NCBI GenBank assembly: GCA_023382935.1 | Contig: JAHDXL010000001.1 | Span: forward strand, 469,003-533,002 | Direction: 5' to 3' | DNA: 64,000 nucleotides | Source of the DNA: Phycisphaerales bacterium | GTDB taxonomy: Bacteria; Planctomycetota; Phycisphaerae; Phycisphaerales; UBA1924 | In this document: positions 30,779 through 39,419 of the stretch, piece by piece | How positions within the stretch are numbered: the first letter of the stretch is position 1 | Layout: the number at the start of each line of letters is the position of its first letter | Program-made: the position numbers and the translations under genes | Notes under the pieces: model-generated | What the model was told of the DNA's origin: nothing | What the model saw: only the letters and a program-made list of their open reading frames with translations | Databases searched by the model: none

Positions 30779-31387
30779 TCAGTCACGCGGAAGGCGGTCA
30801 ATACCCAGATTCTCGGCCGTCCGGGCGTCGGAGGTCAGTTGGTCGGCCAGCAGTCTGCGGGCGCGGTGCAAACGGCTCATCACGGTGCCGATGGGCACGT
30901 CGAGGATGGTGGCGATTTCGCGATACTTGAGCCCCTCGACCCCCCACATCAAGAGCACTTCGCGATACTCGGGCTTGAGGCCGTCGATGGCTTGCCTGAG
31001 TCTGCCGTCCACCTGCTCCCAGTCGAGTTGGGAGAGGTCGAAGGCCGGGGGAGGCTGGTCGGGCGGAGTCTCGCTCGACTCGGCGCCGTAGAACTCGTCG
31101 ACCGGCGCCGGACGGCGGGCGTCGCGCTTGAGTTTGGTGTAGAAGAGGTTGTGACAGATGGCGAACAGCCACGAGCGCATGCCTCCTGAGCCGACCGATT
31201 CTTCGAACCGAGCCACCGTGCCGGGACGCAAAGCCCGGACGTAGACCTCCTGCACGAGATCGGCCGCCTCGTCCGAACGGCGTGTGAGGTGAAAGGCCAT
31301 CCGGTACACCGCGTCGAGGTGTTCGAGAGCGAGGCGCTCGAACTCGTTCCGCTCCAAACGGGGCCCTTTCCATGCAGAGGTCAACAA
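30779..31387 (-). CDS. ECF-type RNA polymerase sigma factor
   Basis: 202 residues. Region 2 (about 15-90): HLDAVYRMAFHLTRRSDEAA, DLVQEVYVRAL and MRSWLFAICHNLFYTKLKR. Region 4 (about 130-190): LKPEYREVLLMWGVEGLKYR, EIATILDVPIGTVMSRLHRA. First gene of a four-gene operon with its anti-sigma factor next. The TTG at 31387 is the longest start; TTG at 31354 (LERNEFERL) has AAAGGG upstream and may be the true one. Such units usually activate their own promoter. Confidence 0.9.
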   Translation of the reverse strand: MLTSAWKGPRLERNEFERLALEHLDAVYRMAFHLTRRSDEAADLVQEVYVRALRPGTVARFEESVGSGGMRSWLFAICHNLFYTKLKRDARRPAPVDEFYGAESSETPPDQPPPAFDLSQLDWEQVDGRLRQAIDGLKPEYREVLLMWGVEGLKYREIATILDVPIGTVMSRLHRARRLLADQLTSDARTAENLGIDRLPRD

Positions 31388-31668
31388 CGGGGAAGGTGCC
31401 GGTGTTCCCGCGTTTCTCGGCGGGCAGGCGAACCTGCACCCCTGTGCCGGACGGTTCGATCATAACGGCTCGAGGCACCGGGGAGAGCGATGGTCCGACA
31501 ATCTGTCGGGGAATATGTGAACGTCGGGGCCGCGACCGGTGTCGGACGAGTCGACGGTTTCTTTGACCTGTCTGGTTTGAACAGCGCTGGGGTGCCCGCG
31601 CGCCGGGAGAATCCGGAGAGGCACCCAAGCCGGCCCGTGCTCCGGCGTCGTTGTTTGGCACGTTCGGT

Positions 31669-32127
31669 TCAGGCGGCCTTGCCGAAGTTCTCGTCGAACT
31701 CGTCGAGGGCGTCCAACTGCTCCTGTCGACGGCCTCGCTCTTCCCAGCGATCGGGGCGGACGTTTGCTGGTGCGTTGGGCGGCTCGCGCCAGTCCTCGGC
31801 ATTGGGGAGGTTGAGTTCGCTGGGCATGGTCTTGCGATAGCCCAGCAAACGAACCACCTCGAGCACGTCGCTCCAGGTGGGGTATTGCTTGCTGTTGGCT
31901 CGCTTGAAGGCGTCGATGGCCATGAGGAAGAGGAACTGCTCGCGGTTCATCTCGCCTTCCTCGGCCGCGCGGGTGAAGTCGGAACGTCGGCGTCCCGGCC
32001 CCCGCCTTCTCTCCAGCCCGGTGTCGCTGACGTTGCGGCGACGATCCAAGCCGATTCTCCGGTCCACGACCTGCCCGAGATCGGGGGCGTTGTCATCGGC
32101 CGGGGGAAGAGGGCGCTGAGTGGGCAT
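31669..32127 (-). CDS. Conserved-looking protein of unknown function, Arg-rich middle
   Basis: 152 residues. Residues 20-55 are Arg-rich and probably disordered (RRGPGRRRSDFTRAAEEGEM). A compact helical part follows (NREQFLFLMAIDAFKRANSK, SDVLEVVRLLGYRKT), resembling short regulatory proteins found in planctomycetes. The ATG at 32127 has GGAG 6 nt upstream; one at 32157 is alternative. No signal peptide. The sigma operon lies 281 bp downstream; the region between, 31388-31668, shows no gene. Confidence 0.6.
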   Translation of the reverse strand: MPTQRPLPPADDNAPDLGQVVDRRIGLDRRRNVSDTGLERRRGPGRRRSDFTRAAEEGEMNREQFLFLMAIDAFKRANSKQYPTWSDVLEVVRLLGYRKTMPSELNLPNAEDWREPPNAPANVRPDRWEERGRRQEQLDALDEFDENFGKAA

Positions 32128-32176
32128 GCCTGGCTCCGAGAACGAGCGGCCGCCCACTCACGCGCGGACGACCGGC

Positions 32177-32428
32177 TCAAAGATCCTCGTCTTCCTCGTC
32201 CAGATCGTCGTCGAGGTCATCTTCGTAGTCATCGTCCTCAAATTCTTCGGCCTCGTATTCCTCATCTTCGTCTTCGTCGTCATAGAAGTCGTCGTCCTCG
32301 TCGTCGAGGGACTCGTCGAGGTCGTCGTCGTCGCGTGCGGCGGTGGGACCGAAAACCAGCGCCGCCCGGTCGATTCCCAGCATTTCTTCCGTTTCGAAGA
32401 CTTCCACATCAAGCAGCGCACTGGCCAT
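32177..32428 (-). CDS. Small protein with extremely acidic C-terminal tail
   Basis: 83 residues. About 1-30 form a structured-looking start (MASALLDVEVFETEEMLGID); from residue 33 to the end almost every residue is Asp or Glu with a few Tyr/Phe. The ATG at 32428 has GGAGG 8 nt upstream, supporting a real gene rather than chance GAC/GAG repeats. Such tails mimic nucleic acid or bind basic proteins or calcium. Function unknown. Confidence 0.6.
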   Translation of the reverse strand: MASALLDVEVFETEEMLGIDRAALVFGPTAARDDDDLDESLDDEDDDFYDDEDEDEEYEAEEFEDDDYEDDLDDDLDEEDEDL

Positions 32429-32639
32429 CGAATTCGCCTCCTGTCCTGCGTACCTGCGCTGTCCCCATTCCGCGCCGACCGGGTGGGCCCATGCCTTCCC
32501 CGGGAGGTCTGGTGACTCGGCGGGTACGGTACCTTCATCCTCGCCGCTGTCAAACCAGATTGCCCCACCAATCCGCACATTGCTGTCTGCGCCAGCGTAG
32601 ACTGTCGCCCAACGCTCCGCCTGCCCCACGAGGGGGATT

Positions 32640-33287
32640 ATGCCACAGACCTCTGAAGACCAGATGAACCTCGCCGCCGGCATCCTGGGCTTGCTCTTTC
32701 CAGGCGCCGGGCACCTGTATCTTGGGCAGCGTCGGAGGGGTGTCCTAGCGTGCATCGGGGTTCTGGGCCTGTTCCTGGGAGGGCTGCTCATCGGCGGGAT
32801 TGACGTGGTGGATCGAAAAGAGGACAAGTGGTGGTTCCTCGGGCAGGCCTTGGTCGGGCCGCTGACCTTCGCGGTCGACTATTACCACCAGAACCACTTG
32901 AAGGCCTATCCACTCGACCCGGCCGAAGTTGCGAACGGGCGCGTCCGCGCGGACCGTCTGGCCCAACTTCCGCGTCGGAGTTTGATGCCCGGGGAGAAGC
33001 GGGCGGTCGGCAAGGTCGAGATCGTTGCCCCATCGCGTGAAAGCGATGCCCAGGGCCGCTCCAGCGCGCGTTTTTCGGCCGGACAGACCGTGCGGATCGC
33101 CTACGCGGTGCCCGCCGGTGCTGGGGAGGGGCCCCCGAATACCAAGTCGATCGGGCGGATGAACGAGTTGGGAATGCTCAGCGTGACGATCGCGGGAATG
33201 CTCAACTTCATCATCTTTCTGGACGCCTTGTTCCCGGCCGTGCTTCCGGGCCGGGGCACCTCGCCGGGCGGGGGAGGACGCCCATGA
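32640..33287 (+). CDS. Membrane protein of a planctomycete family (DUF6677-like)
   Basis: 215 residues. A TM2-like beginning (LAAGILGLLFPGAGHLYLGQ then a helix to about 50), a central soluble part with charged and beta-like segments, and a last helix near 180-205 (LSVTIAGMLNFIIFLDALFP). The match to DUF6677 is from memory and not certain. ATG preceded by GAGGGGG; TAGACT at 32598 may be the promoter. It overlaps the next membrane gene by ATGA, so the two probably form a complex. Confidence 0.65.
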   Translation: MPQTSEDQMNLAAGILGLLFPGAGHLYLGQRRRGVLACIGVLGLFLGGLLIGGIDVVDRKEDKWWFLGQALVGPLTFAVDYYHQNHLKAYPLDPAEVANGRVRADRLAQLPRRSLMPGEKRAVGKVEIVAPSRESDAQGRSSARFSAGQTVRIAYAVPAGAGEGPPNTKSIGRMNELGMLSVTIAGMLNFIIFLDALFPAVLPGRGTSPGGGGRP

Positions 33288-33541
33288 ACTTTCTCACGCT
33301 GGCCTGGCGCCCATTCCTCGACCCGCTGAACCTGGACCAAGTGTGGTACGTGCTGCTGATCCCGATGAGTTTTTTCCTGGCGATGGGGTACAAGGCGGTG
33401 CGGACGGTGGACATGGATAAGTACTGGCCACAGGTGGCGATATTCACGTTCCAGTTGACGATCGGGCTGATTGGGCTGGGCGCGGGGTTTTATGTGCTGG
33501 TGAGGATCCTGCTGCCGGCGCTGGCCCCGATGGACCGCTGA
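33284..33541 (+). CDS. Small two-helix membrane protein
   Basis: 85 residues with two transmembrane segments (VWYVLLIPMSFFLAMGY and FTFQLTIGLIGLGAGFYVLV). Start overlaps the stop of the preceding membrane protein (ATGA). Function unknown; the pair layout suggests a shared complex. Confidence 0.65.
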   Translation: MNFLTLAWRPFLDPLNLDQVWYVLLIPMSFFLAMGYKAVRTVDMDKYWPQVAIFTFQLTIGLIGLGAGFYVLVRILLPALAPMDR

Positions 33542-33570
33542 CCGGACCGGTCCGGGCTGGGCGGTTCGTG

Positions 33571-33576
33571 TAGACT
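33571..33576 (+). promoter_or_regulatory. -10-like hexamer for a leaderless 33583 transcript
   Basis: TAGACT, a 6-nt spacer (CACCCT) and the ATG at 33583; no Shine-Dalgarno sequence. Confidence 0.45.
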
Positions 33577-33582
33577 CACCCT

Positions 33583-34209
33583 ATGAAGGTGTACCTCGAC
33601 GAGCAGATGCTGTCGGAAGGCCCGCAGTCCGTGGCCGGGGCGATCGAGGCCGGTCGCCTGGCCGCCGAGGCACGGGGGCGGATGGTGATTGAGGTGCATG
33701 CCGACGGGCAGCCCTTGGCGTCTGAACTTCTGGACAACCCGCCGGAGCATGAGGCGGGGATCGTCGAACTGAAGATGATCTCGACACCTCCTGGCCCGTT
33801 CATCCGGACAACGCTACTGGACGCGATCGAGTTGCTGGGCCCGATCGAGCGGGACCAGGGCCAGGCGGTCAAGTTGCTTCACGCCGGGCACATCGAGGAG
33901 GCGTTCGAGCCGTTGCAGCGGGCGCTGCTGTCGTGGTCGATCCTTCGAGACCTGGTGGACAAGAGCGCGCAGTTGGGGCTGACGGATCCGTCGCGGGTGA
34001 TCGTGCAGGGGGAGGCCTGGGCGACGGCCCGGGCGGGGGGCGAGTTCATCGCCGACCTGGCGTTGCACCTGGGCGAGGTGAAGCGGACGCTGGAGATCCA
34101 GGATTTCACGGCGTTGGCCGACGTGCTGGAGGGCGACCTGGCGGTCGACGCGCGGGGGTGGGGACATTTCCTGCGTGCGATGGCGGATGAGGCGGGAGGA
34201 GCGGCCTAG
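33583..34209 (+). CDS. Cytosolic protein of unknown function
   Basis: 208 residues, no signal peptide or membrane segment. The first 65 residues look like a small alpha-beta domain (MKVYLDEQMLSEGPQSVAGA, RMVIEVHADGQPL), the rest is helical (LLDAIELLGPIERDQGQAVK). Not recognised. The next gene starts 6 bp after its stop, so both are in one transcript with the DNA glycosylase. Confidence 0.6.
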   Translation: MKVYLDEQMLSEGPQSVAGAIEAGRLAAEARGRMVIEVHADGQPLASELLDNPPEHEAGIVELKMISTPPGPFIRTTLLDAIELLGPIERDQGQAVKLLHAGHIEEAFEPLQRALLSWSILRDLVDKSAQLGLTDPSRVIVQGEAWATARAGGEFIADLALHLGEVKRTLEIQDFTALADVLEGDLAVDARGWGHFLRAMADEAGGAA

Positions 34210-34215
34210 CCGGTC

Positions 34216-34956
34216 GTGGGCATGAGTGACGCCGTCAGGGCCAACGCGATCGATCGGTTGATGGAGCGTGCCAGTCAGGCCCTGACGGAAACGGATTATT
34301 TTGAGGCCGAGGCGTTGTGCGTGCGGGCGCTGGAGAAGGCGCGTCGGGCGAATGATTTTGAGCGGGTGTCGCGGATTGCGTTGCCGTTGCAGGAGGCTCG
34401 GCGTCAGATCCGCGAGCAGGCAGCCGACCGGAGGCTGGTGCGGGTGGTCGAGCGTCCTTCGGACGTGCCCGAGCCGCTGGAGCCGGGGTGTTATCTGGTG
34501 CAGCCGCCGCTGATCGGGCTGGATGCCAGGACGCTGTGGCAGTTGGGGCTGCGTCGGCGGGTGCCGCTGGTGGCGTTGGCGCGCGAGCCGCTGACGCGGG
34601 ACGGGCGTTGGCCGATCGTGGCGGTGTCGGAGGTGAGCGTGCGTGTGAAGGTGGAGACGCCGGCGCCAATCGAGCGCGTCGAGTCTCGGATGAGCAAGGA
34701 CGACTATCGCGGGCCGGTGTCGGTCGAGTGGTTCATCGATGCGTATGAACGGCTGGGCGAGGCGGGGATCGCCAGCGTGGACCCGAGCGAGCCGGCCGCG
34801 TGGCGGGTGGACGATTTGCTGGAGCGGCTTGGGGCACTGCCGTTCCATGAGAAGTTGCACCAGGCGCTGGCGACGGCGGCGCGGCAGGCGATGCATGAGC
34901 CGCTGCCGGAGATGCCGCGTCGACGCCCGGCGGTGTTTGACCCCCACTCGTTCTGA
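34216..34956 (+). CDS. Helical-repeat protein of unknown function
   Basis: 246 residues. The N-terminus has a TPR-like helix pair (DRLMERASQALTETDYFEAE, ALCVRALEKARRANDFERVS), then a mixed domain (PGCYLVQPPLIGLDARTLWQ) and a helical end. GTG at 34216 or ATG at 34222 could be the start. It is followed after 3 bp by the DNA glycosylase gene; a functional link is possible but unproven. Confidence 0.62.
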   Translation: MGMSDAVRANAIDRLMERASQALTETDYFEAEALCVRALEKARRANDFERVSRIALPLQEARRQIREQAADRRLVRVVERPSDVPEPLEPGCYLVQPPLIGLDARTLWQLGLRRRVPLVALAREPLTRDGRWPIVAVSEVSVRVKVETPAPIERVESRMSKDDYRGPVSVEWFIDAYERLGEAGIASVDPSEPAAWRVDDLLERLGALPFHEKLHQALATAARQAMHEPLPEMPRRRPAVFDPHSF

Positions 34957-34959
34957 GGT

Positions 34960-35592
34960 ATGCCCGGGAAGAGGCTCTTGCGATCGTTTTTCGCCCGCCC
35001 GGCCGACGAACTGGCGCCGCGGCTGCTTGGGTGCCGCCTGATGCGCCGTCTGGAGGATGGCACGGTGCTGGGCGGCGTGATCGTGGAGACGGAGGCGTAC
35101 CTGGGCCCGGAGGATCGCGCGGCGCATTCCTTCGGCGGACGTCGAACTCCAAGAACTGAGCCGATGTTCATGGCTCCGGGGACGAGTTACGTGTACTTCA
35201 CGTACGGGATGCACCACTGCATGAACGTGTCGGCGATGGCCAAGGAAGTTCCCCACGCGGTACTGCTGCGGGCGCTGGAGCCGACGGAGGGGCTGGATCG
35301 CATGTGCGAGTTGCGCGGGCGCCCCGGGGGTCGGGCGAGCGAGTTGTGCAACGGTCCGGGCAAGTTGTGTCAGGCACTGGCGATCGACCGGAGTTTGAGC
35401 GCGGTGGACACCTGTACGAGCGAGGCGTTGTGGTTTGAGCGGGGGCGAAAACTATCGGACGCGGCGATCGGGTGTTCAGCGCGGGTCGGGATCGGGTATG
35501 CGGGAGAATGGGTCGAGAAGCCTCTGCGCTGGTTTGTGCTGGGAAACTCGTGCGTGAGTCGTGGTCCGCGTGCGCACAAGTTGAGCGGGTGA
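34960..35592 (+). CDS. 3-methyladenine DNA glycosylase (AAG/MPG family)
   Basis: Removes alkylated purines from DNA in base-excision repair. 210 residues, normal for bacterial AAG: LARxLLG-like APRLLGCRLMRR, catalytic VIVETEAYLGPEDRAAHSF near 40, SYVYFTYGMHHCMNVSA near 78 and NGPGKLCQALAID near 130. The ATG has GAGG upstream and follows the previous stop by 3 bp. Confidence 0.93.
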   Translation: MPGKRLLRSFFARPADELAPRLLGCRLMRRLEDGTVLGGVIVETEAYLGPEDRAAHSFGGRRTPRTEPMFMAPGTSYVYFTYGMHHCMNVSAMAKEVPHAVLLRALEPTEGLDRMCELRGRPGGRASELCNGPGKLCQALAIDRSLSAVDTCTSEALWFERGRKLSDAAIGCSARVGIGYAGEWVEKPLRWFVLGNSCVSRGPRAHKLSG

Positions 35593-35673
35593 TGGAGATT
35601 TGGCTGGGCGAAGGGGCGAAGAGCCGATACAGTTCTGCATCAGACGGGGATCCCCCGGTTGGAGTGTGTGGAC

Positions 35674-36111
35674 GTGTCCGAGTTCCAGGTGGATCTGAAG
35701 TCGATTCTGTCCAAGGCCGGGGGGTATGCCCCCGAGGCCTATCGGTTCATCTCCGACGGGCTGGCGCACACGGTGGCCAGCGTGCACGGGGAAGAGGCGG
35801 TGCGTCAGGCCGAGCATGTGGACGATGATTCGCTGCACGTTTCGGGGCAGCAGTTGTGCCTGGGGCTGCGTGACTACGCGCTGCAGAGGTATGGTCTGCT
35901 GGCCCGGACGGTGCTGCGCAAGTGGAACATTCACCACACCGAGGACTTTGGTCGGATCGTTTTTGCGCTGGTCGAGTCGGGGCTGATGCGCAAGACCGAA
36001 GAAGACCGGCTCGAGGACTTCCAAGGCGTGTACGACTTCGATGAGGAGTTCGTCGAGCCCGCGCCGACCAGCGACGAGGCGTTTGTGCCCACTCGCCGGA
36101 CGATCGGCTAA
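35674..36111 (+). CDS. Minf_1886-family protein (planctomycete/verrucomicrobial)
   Basis: 145 residues: YAPEAYRFISDGLAHTVASV, HVSGQQLCLGLRDYALQRYG, LLARTVLRKWNIHHTEDFGR and IVFALVESGLMRKTEED are the conserved core of this short family of unknown function. I use GTG at 35674, with GGAG 9 nt upstream; TTG at 35659 is possible. TACAGT at 35628 may be a -10 box. Useful mainly as a lineage marker. Confidence 0.82.
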   Translation: MSEFQVDLKSILSKAGGYAPEAYRFISDGLAHTVASVHGEEAVRQAEHVDDDSLHVSGQQLCLGLRDYALQRYGLLARTVLRKWNIHHTEDFGRIVFALVESGLMRKTEEDRLEDFQGVYDFDEEFVEPAPTSDEAFVPTRRTIG

Positions 36112-36243
36112 GCGGGCGGCGCCGTTGCCGCGTCAGGCATGCCGGAGCCGGGCAGGCGTCGGGGAGGCTGCCCGCCTATCTTTGGGCTCATCGGCCGCCC
36201 GCGCGGGACAGGCCAATCCGGGTGCGAGGGACGAGGAACCGCG

Positions 36244-37593
36244 ATGCACTTTGACTGGAAACCCCAGCCGGCGGGGCAGGCGATCGTCGATGCGTTGATC
36301 GAGGGGTGCGTGAGTGACTGCGCAGCGCTGGCCGAACTGGGCGAGCGGATGAAGCACGAGTGCGGCACCAAACTGGGTGACTGGGTGGATTTCATCGAGA
36401 CGCCGGTGGATGGGGGGCTGGAGGCGCGCCTGCTCGATGCGGGCTTTGAGCCGCTGGAAGTGGAAGGGCAGGAGCGCGCCTGGGAGCATCGCGGCGCGAT
36501 GTTCCCGGTCATCGTCGCCGGAGACGTGGGATTGCGCAAGATCGGCGTGAAAGTGGACAGCGTGGCGGACTTCGCGGCCGCTCACGTGATTCCGAATGCG
36601 CGGCGGATCGAGGGCGTGCCGTGGGGCCCGGTGCGGCTGCTGCACGCCTACGACGGTGAGGGCGTGGAGGTGATGGCGGTGGAGCGGCACGGGTCGCGCG
36701 GATTCGTGCCGGGCACCGACGCGCACCGGACGGTGCGAGCGTTGCACCACTTCGAGTGTCTGCGCCGGCGCGAGCGTCGGCTGGGGCGCGACGAGGCCAA
36801 GGCCTTTGACTGGCTTGAGACGCTGATCGACCGATCGATCGCGGACATCGGGGTGGATGCGACGTGTGACATATTCTTTTTCGCCGAGCGGGAGTTCTGG
36901 CAGCGGCGCAATACCGCGGCGCGGGTGCAGAAGGCGCGTCAGGACCTGCTCGGGCTGGGGTGGGCCAACCACGATCATCACACCTATCGATCGAGCCGCG
37001 CGTGGTTCTGGCGGCTGGTGCGCGTGCTGGAGAAACTGGGATTCCAGAAGCGTGAGCGGTTCTATGCCGGTGCCGAGGCGGGCTGGGGCGCTCAGGTGCT
37101 TGAACAGCCGGTGTGCCGCATCACGGTGTTTGCCGACGTGGACCTTTCGCCGGAGGAACTGGCGGGCGACTTCACGGGCGGGCCACTGCCGGAGCGCCGC
37201 GAACTGGGCACGGTGGGGCTGTGGTGTGCGCTGCATGGGGAGTCGATGCTGACGGCCGGAATGCACCACCTGGAATGTCAGTTTGATTTTGACGCCCTGC
37301 GCGACCAGTTGGCCGGGCACGGGGTGAAGATGATGGACCCGTTCACGAACATGCCGGTGCTGAGGCAGGCGTTCACCGAGGGCGAACGCTGGAGCGTGGA
37401 CGAAGACCGCGTGCGTCTGCTGCGGGAGAAGGGTCTGATTACGGCCGCGCAGGCGGACGGGTTCCTGACCAACGGAGCGGTGGGCTCGCACCTGGAGAAT
37501 CTCGAGCGCCGCGACGGGTACAAGGGATTCAATCAGAAGGGCGTGAGCGACATTATTCTGAGGACGGACCCGAGGGCGCGCGCGGGGGCGTGA
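36244..37593 (+). CDS. Large uncharacterised protein
   Basis: 449 residues, cytosolic, no recognised domain. Visible: an N-terminal helical segment (GQAIVDALIEGCVSDCAALA), two alpha-beta stretches (VIVAGDVGLRKIGVKVDSVA and CRITVFADVDLSPEEL), and a helical charged centre (LRRRERRLGRDEAKAFDWLE). The ATG at 36244 has AGGA 8 nt upstream; the frame opens further up at 36139, but that stretch is Arg/Gly-rich. Alone between convergent comM and the Minf_1886 gene. Function unknown. Confidence 0.6.
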   Translation: MHFDWKPQPAGQAIVDALIEGCVSDCAALAELGERMKHECGTKLGDWVDFIETPVDGGLEARLLDAGFEPLEVEGQERAWEHRGAMFPVIVAGDVGLRKIGVKVDSVADFAAAHVIPNARRIEGVPWGPVRLLHAYDGEGVEVMAVERHGSRGFVPGTDAHRTVRALHHFECLRRRERRLGRDEAKAFDWLETLIDRSIADIGVDATCDIFFFAEREFWQRRNTAARVQKARQDLLGLGWANHDHHTYRSSRAWFWRLVRVLEKLGFQKRERFYAGAEAGWGAQVLEQPVCRITVFADVDLSPEELAGDFTGGPLPERRELGTVGLWCALHGESMLTAGMHHLECQFDFDALRDQLAGHGVKMMDPFTNMPVLRQAFTEGERWSVDEDRVRLLREKGLITAAQADGFLTNGAVGSHLENLERRDGYKGFNQKGVSDIILRTDPRARAGA

Positions 37594-37735
37594 GAAGACC
37601 GCGACCGGAATGTCGGAGGTTTGGAATCCGGGGGCGCGACGCCTTGGCCGAGTGTTCGAGGCAGGGGGTGACGGCGGTGGTCGAGGCACGCCCTGGCGAG
37701 GACGGCCAAGGCGTGGGACTCTGAAGCGACCACTA

Positions 37736-39259
37736 TCACACTTTCCGATCCAGCAGGCGGTAACTGACGGCCTCGGAGACGTGGGCGGCGGTGATGGTGG
37801 TTTGGTCGGCGAGGTCGGCGATGGTGCGCGAGATGCGGCGGATCTTGTCGTAGGCGCGGGCGGAGAGCCCGAGTTCGGTGATGGCGGCACCGAGCAGCGA
37901 TTCGGCGGCGGTGTCCATCGGCGCGAGTTTGTCGAGTTGCTTGCCGCTGAGGCGCGCGTTGGGGGTTGTGGGGCCCTGGCGTTCGTACTGGCGGGCGCGG
38001 GCGGCGGCCACCTGGTCGCGCATCTTCGCGGTGCCGGTGCCGACGGGGGCGCTGCGGAGTTGCTTGTAGGGCACGGCCGGGGCTTCGATGTGAATGTCGA
38101 TGCGATCGAGCACGGGCCCGCTGATGCGGGAGAGGTATCGGTCCATCTCGCGGCGCCCCACCTCGCCGGGCGCGACGTCGCCCTTGGGCGTGGGGTTCAT
38201 GGCGGCGACGAGCATGAAACTGGCGGGAAACTGGAGCGTGCTGCTCGCCCGCGCGATGGTGACGACGTGGTCTTCGAGCGGCTGGCGGAGGGTTTCGAGG
38301 ACGGCGCGGGGGAACTCGGGCAGTTCGTCGAGGAAGAGGACGCCGCGGTGGGCGAGGGAGATCTCGCCGGCCTTTGGGATGGCGCCGCCGCCGACGATGG
38401 CAGGGGACGAGGCGGTGTGATGCGGCGTCCGCACGGGGCGTTTTGTGACGAGCCCCTGTCCGGGCGCGAGCAGGCCCGCGGCCGAGTAGATGCGCGTGAT
38501 CTCGAGCGCCTCGGGCGGGTTTAGCGGCGGGAGAATCCCGGGCAGGGCTTTGGCCATCATGGTTTTGCCGGTGCCGGCAGGCCCGAGCATGATCAGGTTG
38601 TGCCCTCCCGCGGCCGCGACGACGATGGCGCGCTTGACCGACTCCTGCCCGCGCACCTCGGCAAAGTCGATGGGCGGCTCGGCCTGCTGGAGCATGGCGA
38701 CGATGTCGGGCGCGGGAAATGGCTCGGCGTCGAGTTCGCCCTGCAGCAGGCCGACCAGTTGGGAGATGGTGCGCACGGCGAACACGTTAACGCTGGTGAC
38801 CACGGCGGCCTCGGCGCCGTTCTCGGCCGGGACGATGAGTGACTCGAAGCCCTTGTCGCGTGCGAGCAGGGCGGCGGCAATGCACCCGCGCACCGGGCGC
38901 ACGCGCCCGTCGAGCGCGAGTTCGCCGGCCACGATTGTTTTGCGGAGGTCGAGCATGGGGGGCGCGGTGCGGAAGAAGCCCTGCGCCGCGAGCAGCCCGA
39001 CGGCCATCGGTAGGTCGTACATCGGACCTTCCTTGCGGACATCGGCCGGAGCGAGGTTGATGAGGGTGCGTCCGATGGGGAAGGCGTAGCCGGAGTTCAT
39101 GAGAGCCGAGCGGACTCGCTCGAGGGATTCCTTGACGGCCGCATCGGGAAGCCCAACGAGGAGTTGCTTGTCGATTTCGGTGGGATCGAGGTCGATCTCG
39201 ATCTCGCAAGGCGAGGCGTCGATGCCGTTGAGGAGGAAGGACTGGACGCGGGCGATCAT
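37736..39259 (-). CDS. comM: YifB/ComM-type AAA+ ATPase (Mg-chelatase-like)
   Basis: 507 residues, full length. The N-terminal S5-fold domain begins MIARVQSFLLNGIDASPCEI, ending near 170. The AAA+ module has Walker A MLGPAGTGKTMMAKALPGI near 227, Walker B GVLFLDELPEF near 300 and sensor/arginine parts YLSRISGPVLDRIDIHIEAP. ComM is a hexameric helicase that drives branch migration in natural transformation and recombination. No ribosome-binding site is clear; a TACACT box lies 33 nt upstream on the minus strand. Confidence 0.93.
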   Translation of the reverse strand: MIARVQSFLLNGIDASPCEIEIDLDPTEIDKQLLVGLPDAAVKESLERVRSALMNSGYAFPIGRTLINLAPADVRKEGPMYDLPMAVGLLAAQGFFRTAPPMLDLRKTIVAGELALDGRVRPVRGCIAAALLARDKGFESLIVPAENGAEAAVVTSVNVFAVRTISQLVGLLQGELDAEPFPAPDIVAMLQQAEPPIDFAEVRGQESVKRAIVVAAAGGHNLIMLGPAGTGKTMMAKALPGILPPLNPPEALEITRIYSAAGLLAPGQGLVTKRPVRTPHHTASSPAIVGGGAIPKAGEISLAHRGVLFLDELPEFPRAVLETLRQPLEDHVVTIARASSTLQFPASFMLVAAMNPTPKGDVAPGEVGRREMDRYLSRISGPVLDRIDIHIEAPAVPYKQLRSAPVGTGTAKMRDQVAAARARQYERQGPTTPNARLSGKQLDKLAPMDTAAESLLGAAITELGLSARAYDKIRRISRTIADLADQTTITAAHVSEAVSYRLLDRKV

Positions 39260-39419
39260 GGGACGAGCAGTGTGTTCGTGAGTCGTTCGGAGAGTGTAGC
39301 AGGAATGGGGCGCTCGGAAGGCTGTGGCTTGGCGCTGGTTCGCTGGTTGTTGCGGGTCTTGTGGCGTCTGCCAATGGTCGCGCGACCCGAGCGGCTGATA
39401 ATCCTGCAGGAGGTGCCCC

